Shown: piece after piece, positions 10,246-22,274 of the stretch | Position numbering within the stretch: the stretch's first letter is position 1 | How the letters are laid out: the number at the start of each line of letters is the position of its first letter | Assembly: GCA_973895155.1 (NCBI GenBank) | Contig: OZ316892.1 | Span: forward strand, 11,036,001 to 11,100,000 | Direction of reading: 5' to 3' | Length of the DNA stretch: 64,000 nt | DNA from: Marsupella aquatica | Lineage: Eukaryota > Marchantiophyta | The notes under the pieces: model-generated | Databases searched by the model: none | The model's input: the letters and a program-made list of their open reading frames with translations, nothing else | Told to the model about the DNA's origin: nothing | Program-made: the position numbers and the translations under genes

Positions 10246-11806
10246 TGTTGTCACTCCCCCCTCCGGCCGGTCCCCGTCGTCGCCTCGTTGCTCCCTCGTT
10301 GCCCCTTATCGCCGCAGGGAGTCGGGAGTTGGCGTGGGAGGCAGGGCTTTGAGGCAGGCCTCAAGGCAGGGAGTTGCATTGGGTGTCGAAGGGTGGCACA
10401 GAGTCAAGGCAGGGAGTCGCAAGTCGGGAGTCAAAGCAGGGAGTCGGGTGTCGAGGAGGCAAGTTGGTCCAGGCGGGGGTGGGCGAGTAGGGCGCAAGCG
10501 TCGGTCGATGGGGGCTGATGGCCGCGTCTTGGCGAGTTGGGATGTTGGAGTAGGGGCGCCCGAGGGAGGGATGCAGAGGGCCAGGCACCAAAAGCAGGGG
10601 CATCATTGGGGTGCGGGGGGTTCAGTGTTTTGTTGCTCCAAGTTGGGCTGAGGAGGGAGAAAGCGGCGGCAACTTTGGGAGAATGGGAGTGCAAGGGAGA
10701 GAGCGCCGTGCAGCCCTGCCGCTTATTTTTTGTGTCTAATTGCTTCCGTTTTTCCCGGTGCTGACTTTTGTCACCCAAAAAACCCCGGTAATTTCAAACA
10801 ACGACCACGGCAAAAATGCGCGCAACTGTTTATTATAGAAGTTAATATTTTTGGCAAAAGTGGTGGGAAAAGTGGTGAGCACATTTTGGGGAGTGTAATT
10901 TGGCAAAAGTTTGCACCTAAGAAAATAAGTTGTTTGGATTCAGGCGAGGGCGAGTGTCTCGAGAGTCATTGATTGTAGTTTCCTCATCACTCTCCCTCAT
11001 TGTCTCATTGCTCTGCCTCTAGTGGCCATTCAGTAGTTTTTGTTGTTTAAAAGCCCTCATTAAATGCCAGGAGCCCCTTATGAGCTCACATAGGCTTGGA
11101 ATAGAAAGCTCCAAACTCCAAAGAGAAAGAAGCTACTCTCCTCCCTCTCTCTTAAAAGTTATACTATGCTGGTACAACTATACCTCTATTCTTTGTACCT
11201 TGTACCTGGGGCTCCCAAGGGTAATGAGTTCATATGTTTGTACCTACCTTGTGCACCAGATACCGGGCCTGTATCTGCTTTCTTCACTTCCCTCTCCCCC
11301 CCTTTTTTTTCCTTCCTTTTATTGGTTCCATATTTACAGGTTTCAATTTTTCTCACCCAAAAGGACAGTCCAAATTTGTATGACGAACACTCCATTTTTG
11401 GCGCAACTGTGTATTATAGTTTAGGATAGTACACATGATGACTTTATTGACATTGTGATGATTGACTAATATTCTTCAGCTAGTTTCTGTGCACTGAATT
11501 TGCAGACCTGATAACATGGGTGCATGCAATGACAATATGGGTACAATGATAGTATGGCCAAAATATCCTCATGGCCACAATGACCACATGACCACAATAA
11601 TAACAAGGCCACAATGACACATACGATGACTCACTTGCATTTCTTGCTTTGCCTCACTAGTTGCTTTGCCTCACTAGTTTTTCCAGGTGTCAACAAACCT
11701 GTGCGTTTATTTAAACACCTTTTGGATCTCAGTTTCTGCTCAAAATTTCAACCCCGTTCTCTGATGTCCAGTTTATGACCTGACAAAGTTTCAATGTTTT
11801 CCAAAA
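10246..11806. other. GC-rich then AT-rich intergenic
   Basis: 10,260-10,720 is GC-rich, with imperfect GGGAGTCG-type repeats that open long frames on both strands. I regard these as composition artefacts. From 10,720 to 11,806 I see nothing beyond simple 'ccacaatga' repeats near 11,560-11,620. Confidence 0.45.
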
Positions 11807-11915
11807 CCATTTGGTCCATTGCCAATGAGTGCAAAGATGATCAAATATTATAAACCAGCAGGCCATTTGGTCCATTGCAATGAGTGCAAAGATATCAAAT
11901 ATTATAAACTAGCCG
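11807..11915. repeat. 56-bp tandem duplication
   Basis: Two copies of a unit starting CCATTTGGTCCATTG and ending with 'caaatattataaac'. They differ by a few single-base indels. Confidence 0.8.
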
Positions 11916-13239
11916 CCAATGGACACCAAGCCCAAGCCTCTCGGTCCATCCAGGCTTTACTTTCAGTAGGTACCCTTTTCGCTTTATCCATTATGCCAGA
12001 AATCTAAAACAGATAAACTGAAAGTTGGTGGCATCTCTTGCAACATGGCTTTTCAGGATGGCCTGCTGCATCGTAGCAGCAAATACTTCATTATGGAGCA
12101 AGGCTGAGTGATTCATCCTACCAGCTAGTATCAGTGCCAGACTGTAGTTCTTGCTGTTTGACTATGGACATTCTCATTGCAACGTCAGTCACCTGACACA
12201 GATAATAACTAGAGAACTACTGCAATTCTTAGTCTTTGGCAATTCTCTTCAAGATTATCCATACTGTTTTCAATCACACAGGAGGGTAAGAGAATGCAGT
12301 GATGGAGCATTCCAGTGGATGCACACAAATGCAGCAAGGGTTTTTAGTTGAATGGGGTAGGAACGGAATATTGGGGATTCACTTTACAGTGATTAAAACC
12401 TATCCCCAAAATGATCTTATCTGAAACACCTACCAAAAAAACAAACAATTTTCGAAGGAATCAAAAGCAGCTCGATAGTGATCAAGGCCCAGATAGTGCC
12501 TCTTCGCTTAGGAACCCTATCCAAGATGCACCTCGGTAGGGGTGCCAGGCAGGGAATCAACTGGAACCCTTAACTCCGCAGCAGACAAACGCCCTTCAGA
12601 TCGATCAATGTACGTGATGCTTTCTTGACAATTACAAGAAGTTGGCTTAAAGTTTGGAATTGGTGTCAATGTAAATATTATATCTCAAGGTCAGTTGATT
12701 GAGATATAATCAACGTTCCTAAACTAGAACCCACTTGATGTAAGGTAAACACTAACAACTAAAGCTGATTTGGTTGGAGCTGTCACAGGACGTGATGTGT
12801 ATTAACACAATCGGAGCCTTCTCACTCTGGGCATGCGAAGGCGATTTGTATAGTGTGGGGGATTTTGTTTATGCTCCAGGGTTTAACCCAAAACGAGCTG
12901 TCCTCTTCAAACGATGCCGTAACATTGAGTTGTCACTTCGACAACCCAATTGTCCTAACTTTAACTTTCTCCCCAACTCATTGATAGAAAAACCGACAAA
13001 GGTGAACCTGCACAATTTGCTAATCAGGCTGGGGCGCTTGCAGAGCATCCAACCAGCCAATGAATCGCTACTGCTTGTTATCCAATTTCTGAATTCTCGA
13101 GGACATTCATAATCTTAACAACGTTCCCAACTTCACAACTTGCTCTGCAACTCCTTGAAATGAATCAGGTTTCATTTCGGAATAGGTTGTAGCAGACCAG
13201 ACAGTTAAAAGGAGGACAGAGTCATCAGACCTTGATGGT
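11916..13239. other. Intergenic downstream of CDKB
   Basis: It contains the expected 3' flank of CDKB, which is transcribed towards this region. A 112-codon frame on the plus strand at 12,774-13,112 matches nothing I know. Confidence 0.45.
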
Positions 13240-15880
13240 CTAGAACTGAGACTTGTCCAAGTCATCAAAATATGGGTGATGCAGGGCTGCTTTAGCTGAG
13301 ATCCGCTTGGCCGGTTCATACTGAAGCATTTTCTGCAAATCATGAAAACTTTACTTTAGTTAAGTTTAATGTTTCTTGCACATGAGTGATGCATGCAATC
13401 CTGAATACGCTTGCACTCATTCGCATGGATAAAATACTTCACAATGGGGATCACACACGCAAGGAAAGTACATAAAGTCACAACTCACCCGAAGTAGATC
13501 CAAACCCTTGGGATTCATGTCAGGGATTGATCGGGCCAAATTTTGTGGCTGCCACTGCGGGTAATCATGCCAGTCTCTAAGCTTCTGAACTCCTGGCCAG
13601 ATCTCTTCGTTGGGAGTGCCAAGTAACCTGACCATAACCAACAGTTTCCTCAGCTTCCAGAACTAACATCGAGCCGCATCTAATAGGGGTTTCACCGACT
13701 AATGAACTCTGAACTCTTATATACTATGAAAGAGATCGACAGTTGGCATTCTTGGGCAACTTGTATGACGCTACATACCGTCGTGGCTCACAACTTTCTT
13801 TGAACATATGAAGTCTTTGCAGTACCTGATGTAACTCTCTACCTCCAAAAATATCTCAGAGTTCATCCAAAGACTGTATATGGTTGTCCCTTTACCTGAA
13901 AATATGGAGCAACTGCTGAAGTTCTGAGTCTCCAGGAAACAATGGTTGTTTGCGGGATAACTCCGCTGCAAAACCGGAAATTGGGTGACGTAAGTTCCTG
14001 TCGCAAGGAAAAAGTCCCTTCCCCTCCAACGAACAGTGAGCGAAGGTCTACAACAAGACTAGAAGACATCGGCAATCACTGCAAAGATTGTCTCTCGAAA
14101 TGTGACGTCAAGGAGAGGAACTTACCAAAGATGCAAGCCACGGACCAAATATCAACAGGTGTAGAGTAGTGGCTGGCCCCTAGAAGTACTTCAGGAGCTC
14201 GGTACCATAATGTTACAATCTGCAAGAAGCACTACAATTGATGAGTCCTAAAGCAAAGAATCGATAAACTAGAAATATCAAGTGATCTCTCGCATTTAAC
14301 AGGTGGTGCATAACTTCAGAAGCACACAACGACATTTGACAACAGACCTCATGGGTGTAGCTTTTCAAGGGTACTGTAAAGGCACGACCAAGACCCAAGT
14401 CAGCAATCTTCAGGAGACCCTTCTCCTTATCAACCAGTAGATTTTGAGGCTTCAAGTCTCTGCCCATCACATCGCATATAGAAGATTAAGAGCTCGGGAC
14501 ATTGATAAAGCCACTTGGACAAAAAATGGATCACTGCAAGGCAACAACAGTCATCCCCTTCCTCACCTGTGCATTACTCCGTGGCTGTGGCAATGGGCAA
14601 CACCCTTGCATAACTGGTACATGAAACTCTGCAAAACCCACCAGTAACGCATGGCCAATCAGTCTGGAGCACCTACTGACTAGAGCTTCGTTGATTTGAC
14701 GTTTATCACAATTCCGACGAATGGAAGGGGTTATGGCAATAGTTCCACCTGAACAACTTTAGGAGGTATCGGCTTCCCAGTGGACCCACGACCATGCTGA
14801 TCAATGAACTTTTTGAGATCCGTGTCTAAGTATTCGAAGACGAGGTAGAGCAAAGGTTTCCCCTTTTTGTCAACGTGCTCAACACTCAGCAACCTGGGAA
14901 AACGCAATTGGAAACGAAGCGTTACCAGCAGAACAGCCGACAGTGTACAACCTTCATGTGGACTCCAGCGTGTCGGTTTCATTTCCTTTCCGTTGGGCGG
15001 CACCGGACTACATGACAAGCATGAACATTTTCCCTTTCCAAGAATCCAGCTAGACCAACTGAAGACTGCTCGTGAGCTCACCATCGGACTTGGAGATGGG
15101 AATACAAACAGAATTGGTTTTTAACATAGAGCGTGCTGATCTTAGTAAAATGAATTCCCCTTCCGACAAGCGAAAGACCCACACCCACGACTACAAAAAT
15201 GTATGTTATTAATCGGCGTCAGAAGAGTCGAACAAAGAGCAGTGTGGATCTCTGCAATGTGTTTGCTTGAGAGAATTGCCAAGTCTACAAGAAAGGACTC
15301 ATCTTCTCCGATGGTCATATGAACCCTGCAAACATAATTGTGCGCCTTGGTGTGCTGAAACGGCAATTGGTCAGAGAGTGTACCCAAAGATTGTTGCGGG
15401 AGGCTTTGATCACCCTCATTATTGTGAACAAGGTAGTTATACAGAGATAGGTCCCAGGGGAGCCTTTTGGGCAGCTGTGAAGATGCAATGACCGGCTGGT
15501 CATGGATCGTCAAAACTTACAAGAAATGATGTGCCTTGTTCAAACGCAGATCTTGAAGCGAGAACCCGGGCTGGTACTTACTGGCATTCCCCTCCACATT
15601 GTTGGAGACTAGCGAACTTCTTTATATAGGACCATAGGCAGGCAATAAGGAACAGGGTGGTCAACAGGATGGTCAGTACTAACCTTACAACATATATACT
15701 CTGGGACAGCATCTGTAGGAGGGAGACCTCTCGGAGGGCAGTTGAGGGCACGCCTTCCTCCTCCATTTCCAACCGAGTCTTCTTCAGAGCAACCAGGCGA
15801 CCGGTCTCCTTGTGTCTGGCTTTGTAAACCTTCCCATAGGTACCTTCCCCGACTTTCTCCAATTTCTCATAGTGATCCAT
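13240..15880 (-). CDS. CDKB: B-type cyclin-dependent kinase (CDKB), 8 exons, 303 aa
   Basis: Plant-specific Ser/Thr kinase that, with A/B-type cyclins, drives G2/M entry in the nucleus. Exons on the minus strand: 15,880-15,684, 14,893-14,749, 14,628-14,567, 14,459-14,348, 14,219-14,126, 13,965-13,896, 13,627-13,489, 13,332-13,240. All introns are GT-AG and all phases close. Visible motifs are the Gly loop GEGTYG (11-16, with inhibitory T14/Y15), catalytic K33, the cyclin-binding helix PSTALRE (45-51), HRDLKPQN (134-141), DLG (155-157, where other kinases have DFG), T-loop T170 in YTHE, and the C-terminal DDLDKSQF. Length matches the family (about 310 aa). The ATG at 15,880 is preceded in frame by GTG, which I reject as a start. 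The TALRE core points to CDKB1 rather than CDKB2 (TTLRE). Confidence 0.96.
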
Positions 15881-16620
15881 CACTGGGCTATCTCGCTGTC
15901 AAACGCCACTCTGACCTTGGAATTCAAGTGTGGAGTTACAAGTCTCTACTACTCATTCACCTTCAACGCCAAGAGATAGGCCTGATTACGAAACAGATTC
16001 GCCCCTTCTTGTCAATGCGATGCAGGAAAGACTCTAGCGAGCAATTCGCAAGGCAACTGTGCTCCGGGATGGCCTTGTCGATGGCAAAACGGGAGACTAG
16101 GTAGAACTTATAACAAGCTAGTCGAAGGAGGTCTGCCGAGAGACGAGTAATTAACAGTGAAATCGAAACTGAAAAGGAGCTGATATCGATCCGATCCGGT
16201 CCGATGAAGAATCTGGCAATGTGAGTGAGTAAAAATCCGATTCTGAAGCAGCATGTGACTGAAAATCCCTCACAGCTGCGAAATGAAACACCACGAAGCT
16301 GCGCCGTGTGGAAACGCGTGATGGATGTCTAGCGAGCTCGGTACCGCCAACCAAACTTCCAAATCCTTACGTGGGTGCGATGACGAAATGCAAAGCGAAT
16401 GGGTACCGTAGCGTTGTGTGAAGCAATGCTGCTGCTCAGTAGCTACTGCTTCAATCTGAGCAGAGATGATCGAACGATTGAATGACTAAATGAACGAAGT
16501 CTCGCTTCCCTGGCTCTGGTTTGGCAGCCGGCTCGCTCGCTCGGTGGGTTGGTGTACGGGAAGATAGGAAGGACCGATGGAGAGTGAATCGAGTGGGAGT
16601 TGAAATTAAAATGGCCAACT
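15881..16620 (-). other. CDKB 5' flank and probable 5' UTR
   Basis: No other gene is visible here. The kinase's own leader must lie in this interval. No clear TATA box could be assigned. Confidence 0.4.
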
Positions 16621-16649
16621 GCTAGAAACTAGTACAGTAGCGGAATGTC

Positions 16650-16945
16650 ACTTCTGTCCGTTGCAATCGGTGGAATCCATCATCAGTAACAAACGAAGTA
16701 GTCGTCGTCGTGGGGCCTGAGAGAGGACTGAACAGAGGAGCAAGGAGAAGAGGACTAGAGGAGAAGAGAGACGACGAGCAAAGCGAGAGACAGAGGAGCA
16801 GAGGAGCAAAGGAGGCAGAGGAGGAGAGGAGCAAAGGAGCGCGAAAACTGAAATTTCAATTCCGATGCCCGTTGTAATCGGGCAGCCTGCCACGGAGCGA
16901 TGCGCTGCTGCCCAATCCTGCCGGCATCGGTCTGGATGCCGTTGA
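16650..16945 (-). promoter_or_regulatory. Candidate CDKB upstream region with AACGG cores
   Basis: On the minus strand, three AACGG cores occur (near 16,657, 16,868 and 16,937) in the contexts GCAACGGAC, ACAACGGGC and TCAACGGCA. AACGG is the core of the mitosis-specific activator element bound by three-repeat MYB factors at G2/M genes such as CDKB and B cyclins. The flanks match the full consensus only partly, and the distance to the ATG (about 0.8-1.1 kb) is long, so this is an inference. Confidence 0.35.
16735..16850. repeat. Purine-rich GAGGAG tract
   Basis: About 115 bases almost entirely A and G, built on GAGGAGCAAAG and GAGGAG words. It lies upstream of CDKB. It could be a GAGA-type promoter tract or a simple-sequence repeat. 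Confidence 0.6.
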
Positions 16946-17162
16946 AAGGGGGCTGGGCCCCACTAACGTACCCTGCCCTACGTGGTCGCCCATCGGGTGA
17001 CTGGGTCGGGCCGAGCCAGCGTTTGTGGACCAGGCAAAACCTTATTCTCTCTCTCACATGGAGATAAATTGAGATATATGCTTGATGGGCCCTTGGTGAT
17101 GATGGGCCCTTGGTGAACCTTTTTTACCCGATGGGCCCCTAGGTAACTTTTTTTATCAAGTA

Positions 17163-18008
17163 GGACCCCTCATAATGACCAGTACACCTGTTCTTGTGTG
17201 GTGCCTACACCTGTCCTTGTGTGGTGCCTACTATGTATGGTGACTCCAAGCAAACTGCATAGTTGAACTGTGCGGTCAACCTTGCATGGTCGACCGAGAA
17301 ACCACGAAGATGATTCGGGAGAAACCACGAAAAGTGATTGCCGCTGTCGAAACTATGATTTGAAAACAATATGCATTATGTCTTCAGATTCAATGGGTTA
17401 ATGCCTGAAGACTCAATGAATTATGTCTTCCCGTGTTTCAAGGTTTAGGGTTTAGGGTGTACCCCGACACCTTTGGGTCTGTCTTCTTTTGAAATTGTTT
17501 GTATGCATTGCACAGGGAGTATTACCATTTTTTGAGCGCAATTGTCAATCATTTGCCAATTTTTGTTGTGGCGCCAGTAGGCAAATTCTGAACATTGAAC
17601 TTGAATATTCTTTGTGGACATTTGGAGGTACCCCACACTGACGCTGACAGTCGTGCATGAAAACATCATGAAAAACCCATGTGCGCAACATGAAAAACAT
17701 ACATAATAACTACCCCACAATACGGTAAAAATTTGAACCCGAAGACATAATCCATTGTGTCTTCAGGCATTAACCCAGTGAATCCGAAGACATAATGCAT
17801 ATTGTCTTCAAATCGCAGTTTCGATAGCGGCAGTCGCTTTTCGTGGTTTCTCCCGAATAATCTTTGTGGTTTCTCGGTCGACCATGTAAAGTCGACCGCA
17901 CGGTTCAACTGTGCAGTTTGCTTGGAGTCACCATATTATGTAGGCACCATACAAGGACAGGTGTAGGCACCACACAAGAACAGGTGTACTGGTCATTAAG
18001 AGGGGTCT
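17163..18008. mobile_element. Fold-back / long-TIR DNA element
   Basis: The left arm (about 17,163-17,430) and right arm (about 17,730-18,008) are inverted copies of one another, roughly 90% identical by eye over some 270 bases. Both keep the internal doublet of the ACACCTG..CTTGTGTGGTGCC unit, the GGTCGACCGAGAAACCAC block and the GAAGAC/GTCTTC stretch at the inner end. The roughly 300-bp loop has no transposase-like frame. No clear target duplication could be found. Long TIRs with a short loop suggest a non-autonomous Mutator-like or fold-back element. Confidence 0.8.
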
Positions 18009-19955
18009 CTCACAAGAGAATCAACAATATGTCATCTCAAAGCTGATAATTTGATGTACCTTAACTCTCTAGTTATGGGTTATAGACACACAAAGTTAAG
18101 TTATGGACTACAGAATCAGTAGTCCATAATTTTTTACCGCTAAGTTTGGTTGTATGCCATAACCGTCAGTCACACGGGAGGCTAGCAAAACAAAACAAAT
18201 ACTTTTCCAAAACCTTGGGAAAAAGTTATGACCATTCCTTCACCACCCAATGTCATCATCCGTAATTTTGAAGCTTAGAGATGCCCTACTGTAATCTCCA
18301 TCCAAGCCTTCCCAGTGTTTGAGATTGTCATACAAGGTTTACTTTGAGCTTAGTTAATTACTAGACTCTTCAATTTTTTTCCTGATCAGAAGGGCTTGGG
18401 GTTCTCCGTTGTTGTTTGGGACTCTGGGCTTTTTGGCTCCTTGGTTGGCCGCTTGGTTTTTGTAGGTATTTTTTGTTTTTCTGCTTTAAAGGTCTCCTTG
18501 CTTTGGGGTCCCGTCCCCAGGCTAAAAGACATTTGATCTTTGGCAGTGTGATATATCTTTGAACTCTATAGCATTCCAAAACATTCGCTCTGTATGAAAG
18601 AATCAAACACTATAAACGCTATGCTCAGATGGAATCTTGTTAGTAGGGAGCTGCTGACATGCCCTGCCCTACATGGTCACTGATGGGTAAGTTGGGGCAT
18701 TGGATTGGGACAATCTTTTATTCTTAATCGGTGTTATTGTGGACAAAATTAATGTTTAGAGATATCCCTAAACACTTTCTAAACCATGTTGTGCACATAC
18801 GCATTGGTGACAACTTATATTGCTTGTCATACACATCCAATCATAAACACACATTAAGTGTAAGTTGCTAAACATGACTGTGGGACTCATGGTAGGACTC
18901 TCATGATTATGCTCATTAAATGCCCTGTACATAGCCATCCAAATTTTTCCTTTGGGTTTGTTTCCTGTCTGCCCCACTTCCTCACTGTGTTGGTCCTGTG
19001 AAATACTTTCGGCGCATCTCTTTCCTTAGCTTTGAATAAATTAATTTAAAAAACTTGTCATCCACTTTCATGGCCCATTTCTTAGGATCCCACTGTGGAT
19101 CTTTGTTTTGGAATCATGTTTCAACCCGTGCTCAACCAACCACATGATTCCAACCCTCTGACTTTCATCTCAACTTGTCTTCATCTCTGTTGATCTTGTA
19201 TGTTAGGGGATTCAAATTAACCTCAAAATTTCATTCATGAACCTTAACTTAGTAGTGAAGGTTATGGACAGAAAAAGTTATGGGCTACCAATTGGACATA
19301 TGCCATGACCATAAGTCACTATAGAGGCTACTGAAAACTAGGCAAAACTTTTCCAAGACCCCGGGGCTGCTTGATGATCCTTCAAACGCCAATGCAAGGC
19401 GGTCAATGTGCAGGTCCATGTACGATAGGCACACACGCAATTTAGGACATTTTTGTAGAACTATCATTTCAGCACCGTTTGGTAGAAAATGTGCTGAAAT
19501 GACCAAACTCCAAGGATTTCTTACAGGTAAGGCCAGGCTCCAGGGGCTCAATACATGCTGAATAAGTGAAATTCCGTCGGAATGGATTTCTCGCCACATA
19601 GTTTGCTGCCCAGACTACAGACGATGGGAAGGACTCCATTTTCCCAGCGACTCTAGCGTCCTCCACGTCTGAGAGGGGATTGTAGTTGCCCATGGCCTGG
19701 AATGCCACAATGACGCAAATTTCTGAAGCTGAAAAACCAATGGACAACCTTTAATCAAGAACGACAAGGAAACATGGAGACATTTAATCGAGTGGTGAAG
19801 GAGTACCTCAACGATATGCTAAATCCTTGTGAAGAACTTAAACTCAAAGCGCAGCCCCTATCGTCAACATCCATGAGCTGCGCTATGGCAGCTGCACTCC
19901 CTGCTCGCATCGAACGACCTATGCCCCTTGTTTCTAATTTGAATCGAGCGGTAAT
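18009..19955. other. Intergenic, no gene recognised
   Basis: Mixed AT-rich sequence. Frames of 60-104 codons near 18.4 and 19.3-19.75 kb show no known motif and lack consistent splice structure. Confidence 0.45.
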
Positions 19956-20300
19956 GTGTAGCCTGGGTCAACCGTAAACCCCCGAGTCGAGTTAAGCACG
20001 GTCAGACATCCGTAAGGGTTGGAATTCCTGGTATGACTGGTAGGGCGAGGCTTGCAGTGCCCCAGTCGTGACCGGATGACAGATCCGTGACAGTCCTGAG
20101 CGCAGTCAAAAGGCGAAAAATGGGTATTTGAGACACCCTAGTACCGCTGAGCCCTCGCACTCATGAACAAACTGCTGGGCATGGCCAGCTCCGGCCCCAC
20201 AGCAAGGAGGGTCATCATCCCGGACCTGAGAGCACCAGACCAACCCGCCAGCCGCCAGACCTGCCCCATTCCACGTCTCCCTTCCGGATAATTGTTACAG
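19956..20300. other. GC-rich block of unknown origin
   Basis: From 'gtagcctgggtcaaccg' to 'cttccggataattgttac' the base composition rises sharply above both flanks, and the sequence looks structured (for example 'gagtcgagttaagcacgg'). No long frame crosses it. It is neither a recognisable 5S or tRNA gene nor a piece of the other repeats here. An organelle-derived or repeat fragment is possible. Confidence 0.3.
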
Positions 20301-21483
20301 ACCCCCATTAGAGGTCATTTCCAAAATTCCTGGCTCCACAGCGCGTCACATCATCATGGCATGTTGCAAACAGGAAGGGACTTGTTTTTGGATAAAATTA
20401 ACTTCTACATTCGTGTTTGTGGCAACTTTGCTGTAAAAACTGGGACGCCATGCCGTAAAAAAGAATGTAAAAACAACTTACTTGCAAATCAAAAGACAAA
20501 AATATTGAGGTAAAACTGCTCCCAATAATGATTTTATTTCCATTTTGATTTTATTCAAAACATACAATTTTCCCGACAACAATATTCCATTTGACATTGT
20601 TGAGTCAAACCATAATGAAAACTCACGTATAATATGGCGTTGGAAAGATCTTGAAAAGACAATCCTGATGAGCTCAACATTGTCACCATTCGAATAGAGT
20701 AAATAATTTGAAAAATAGATTTCACCCGTCATTTCGTAATCTCTAACGAGAATAGAAATCTTTGTTGTACAACCTCTGAAATGTTGACCCCTTGCATGAG
20801 AATGAACTTGAAATTGATAGATTTTTTCAAGTACTAAGGAGATCATCAATTTTATAATTTCTTTAGCTTTTTAATGAAGTTAACATTGATAGATTTAGTT
20901 GAGTTATGAGGAGATTATAAGTTCCAATGTTCTCTACCTTTCCAATGAGTGTGACATTGGGAGATTTTATCAAGTACTAAAATGGTCATGAGTTTCTAAA
21001 TTTCTCTAGCTTTTGATCCATTCCAAATCCCACAATTGGAGATTTGTTTCCATGACACTTTTTATCGTAAAAAATTATGCAAGGTTAGTGATTTGATGAC
21101 ACCGATAAACTTCTCTCTCTTTGTCTATCTGCGTGTAGGAATTGAAAAGTGATTACTTTTGATGCAACTTGAGTGCATCCAGCATCCCTTCGATAACGTG
21201 GAGGAAACCATCGAGCACCATTTTGCTGAAGTGGACAATTAAGCTACCCACACATTAAACAGTAGTTCACATTAGAGCTGGTTTTGTGATTGATGTTAAT
21301 TATGGTTGCCTTGGTAAGTTTGACAACTGTTTCAAGTGTCAAACATTGACTTGTTCATTTTTGAATTTTTTTTCTTCAGATTTGGAGGTCCATCTAGGCT
21401 TCACTTTCTAAATAATTGCCTCTAAAATAACATAGGGGTCCACGGATTAATTGAGCATTGTAGTGACAGTGTCATAGACTCGT
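20301..21483. other. Intergenic, no gene recognised
   Basis: AT-rich sequence. A 123-codon minus-strand frame at 20,478-20,849 has no recognisable domain. Confidence 0.4.
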
Positions 21484-21509
21484 CCACTCCACTCCACTCC
21501 ACTCCACTC
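21484..21509. repeat. (CCACT)n microsatellite
   Basis: Five uninterrupted CCACT units immediately left of the LTR remnant. Confidence 0.9.
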
Positions 21510-21522
21510 GAGAAGAGGTGAG

Positions 21523-21852
21523 TGTTAAGTATTGCTCTTAGTCTTGTGACTCGTAGGTTACGACAATTAGTCTAATCATAGTTAGGGACTTAGCAGAAGT
21601 TAGGTTAGTTATAAGTGACCTTGTATATACTAGGGCTAGTGTAAGCCACTGATACATTAGTGTTTACTCAATGTAACGGAGCAACTTGAGAAAGAGGGAG
21701 AGCTTGTGTGTTCGACGACTCTTGAAATAAAGTTGTGTTCGTGTGGAAGTAACCTTGGAGAAGAAATGAACCACGTATGGATTGTGTCGACTACGTGAGC
21801 ATGGTATGAATCATGATTATATTGTCATGAAAGGAAACGTCATAATTCAATA
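21523..21852 (+). mobile_element. Copia LTR remnant (solo or 5' LTR)
   Basis: About 330 bp aligned end to end with the LTR at 48,254: TGTTAAGTATTGCTCTTAG, GTCTTGTGACTC, AATTAGTCTAA, GAGGGAGAGCTTGTG, GAACCACGTATGGATTGTGT and the TTCAATA end. It is much diverged. Possible target duplication GTGAG/GTTAG has one mismatch. What follows weakly resembles a Copia leader, so it may be a truncated element rather than a true solo LTR. Confidence 0.75.
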
Positions 21853-21944
21853 GTTAGGTGAGGTGATGAGGGTCACGGAAGTCTATTGTACGAGACGGTA
21901 GTTTGGATGAATGTTCACGCACTATTTTTGCCTCAAAATTTAAC

Positions 21945-22230
21945 TAGAATCCCATTCCTCGTATGGTTGTGAAAATGGTGGGCAGCTTCCCGTGGTGACG
22001 ATGAGATGCAAGTTCCTATGTCTGAATAGTGCAAACTATTTTTGCGTCAAAAACTTTTGTGAGATGCCATTCCTTGTTTCATTGAGAAAATGGTGGGCAG
22101 CTTGCTGTAGGGACGTTGAGACGGAAGTTCATATGGATAATGTACCAGAATTCCATTCCTTGTTTCGATGAGAAACTGGTGGGCAGCTTGCTGTGGCGAC
22201 ATTGTGACGGAAGTTCATATGGATAGTGTG
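21945..22230. repeat. Three-copy ~100-bp tandem repeat
   Basis: Three units share CCATTCCT(T/C)GT, GAGAAAATGGTGGGCAGCTT and GAAGTTCATATGGATA with increasing similarity to the right. Confidence 0.75.
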
Positions 22231-22274
22231 GCATTTAGGGTTCAGGGTTTAAGATTCTCTATGAGGAGCAATCA

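Noticed and set aside
10211-10778. Long frames on both strands in the GC-rich stretch
   Set aside because: Several frames are open at once and are rich in Gly, Arg, Ser and Pro, as expected from composition and GGGAGTCG repeats.
12774-13112. 112-codon plus-strand frame downstream of CDKB
   Set aside because: No recognisable motif, and it begins with a non-ATG codon.
17443-17457. Telomere-like TTTAGGG doublet
   Set aside because: Only two units, inside the loop of the fold-back element; too short for an interstitial telomere.
19980-20080. Possible 5S rRNA gene in the GC-rich block
   Set aside because: Only a vague 'cgagttaagc' likeness; internal control region, length and ends do not match plant 5S.
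21484-21509. Direct repeats as a CRISPR-like array
   Set aside because: Simple pentanucleotide repeat with no spacers, in plant nuclear DNA.
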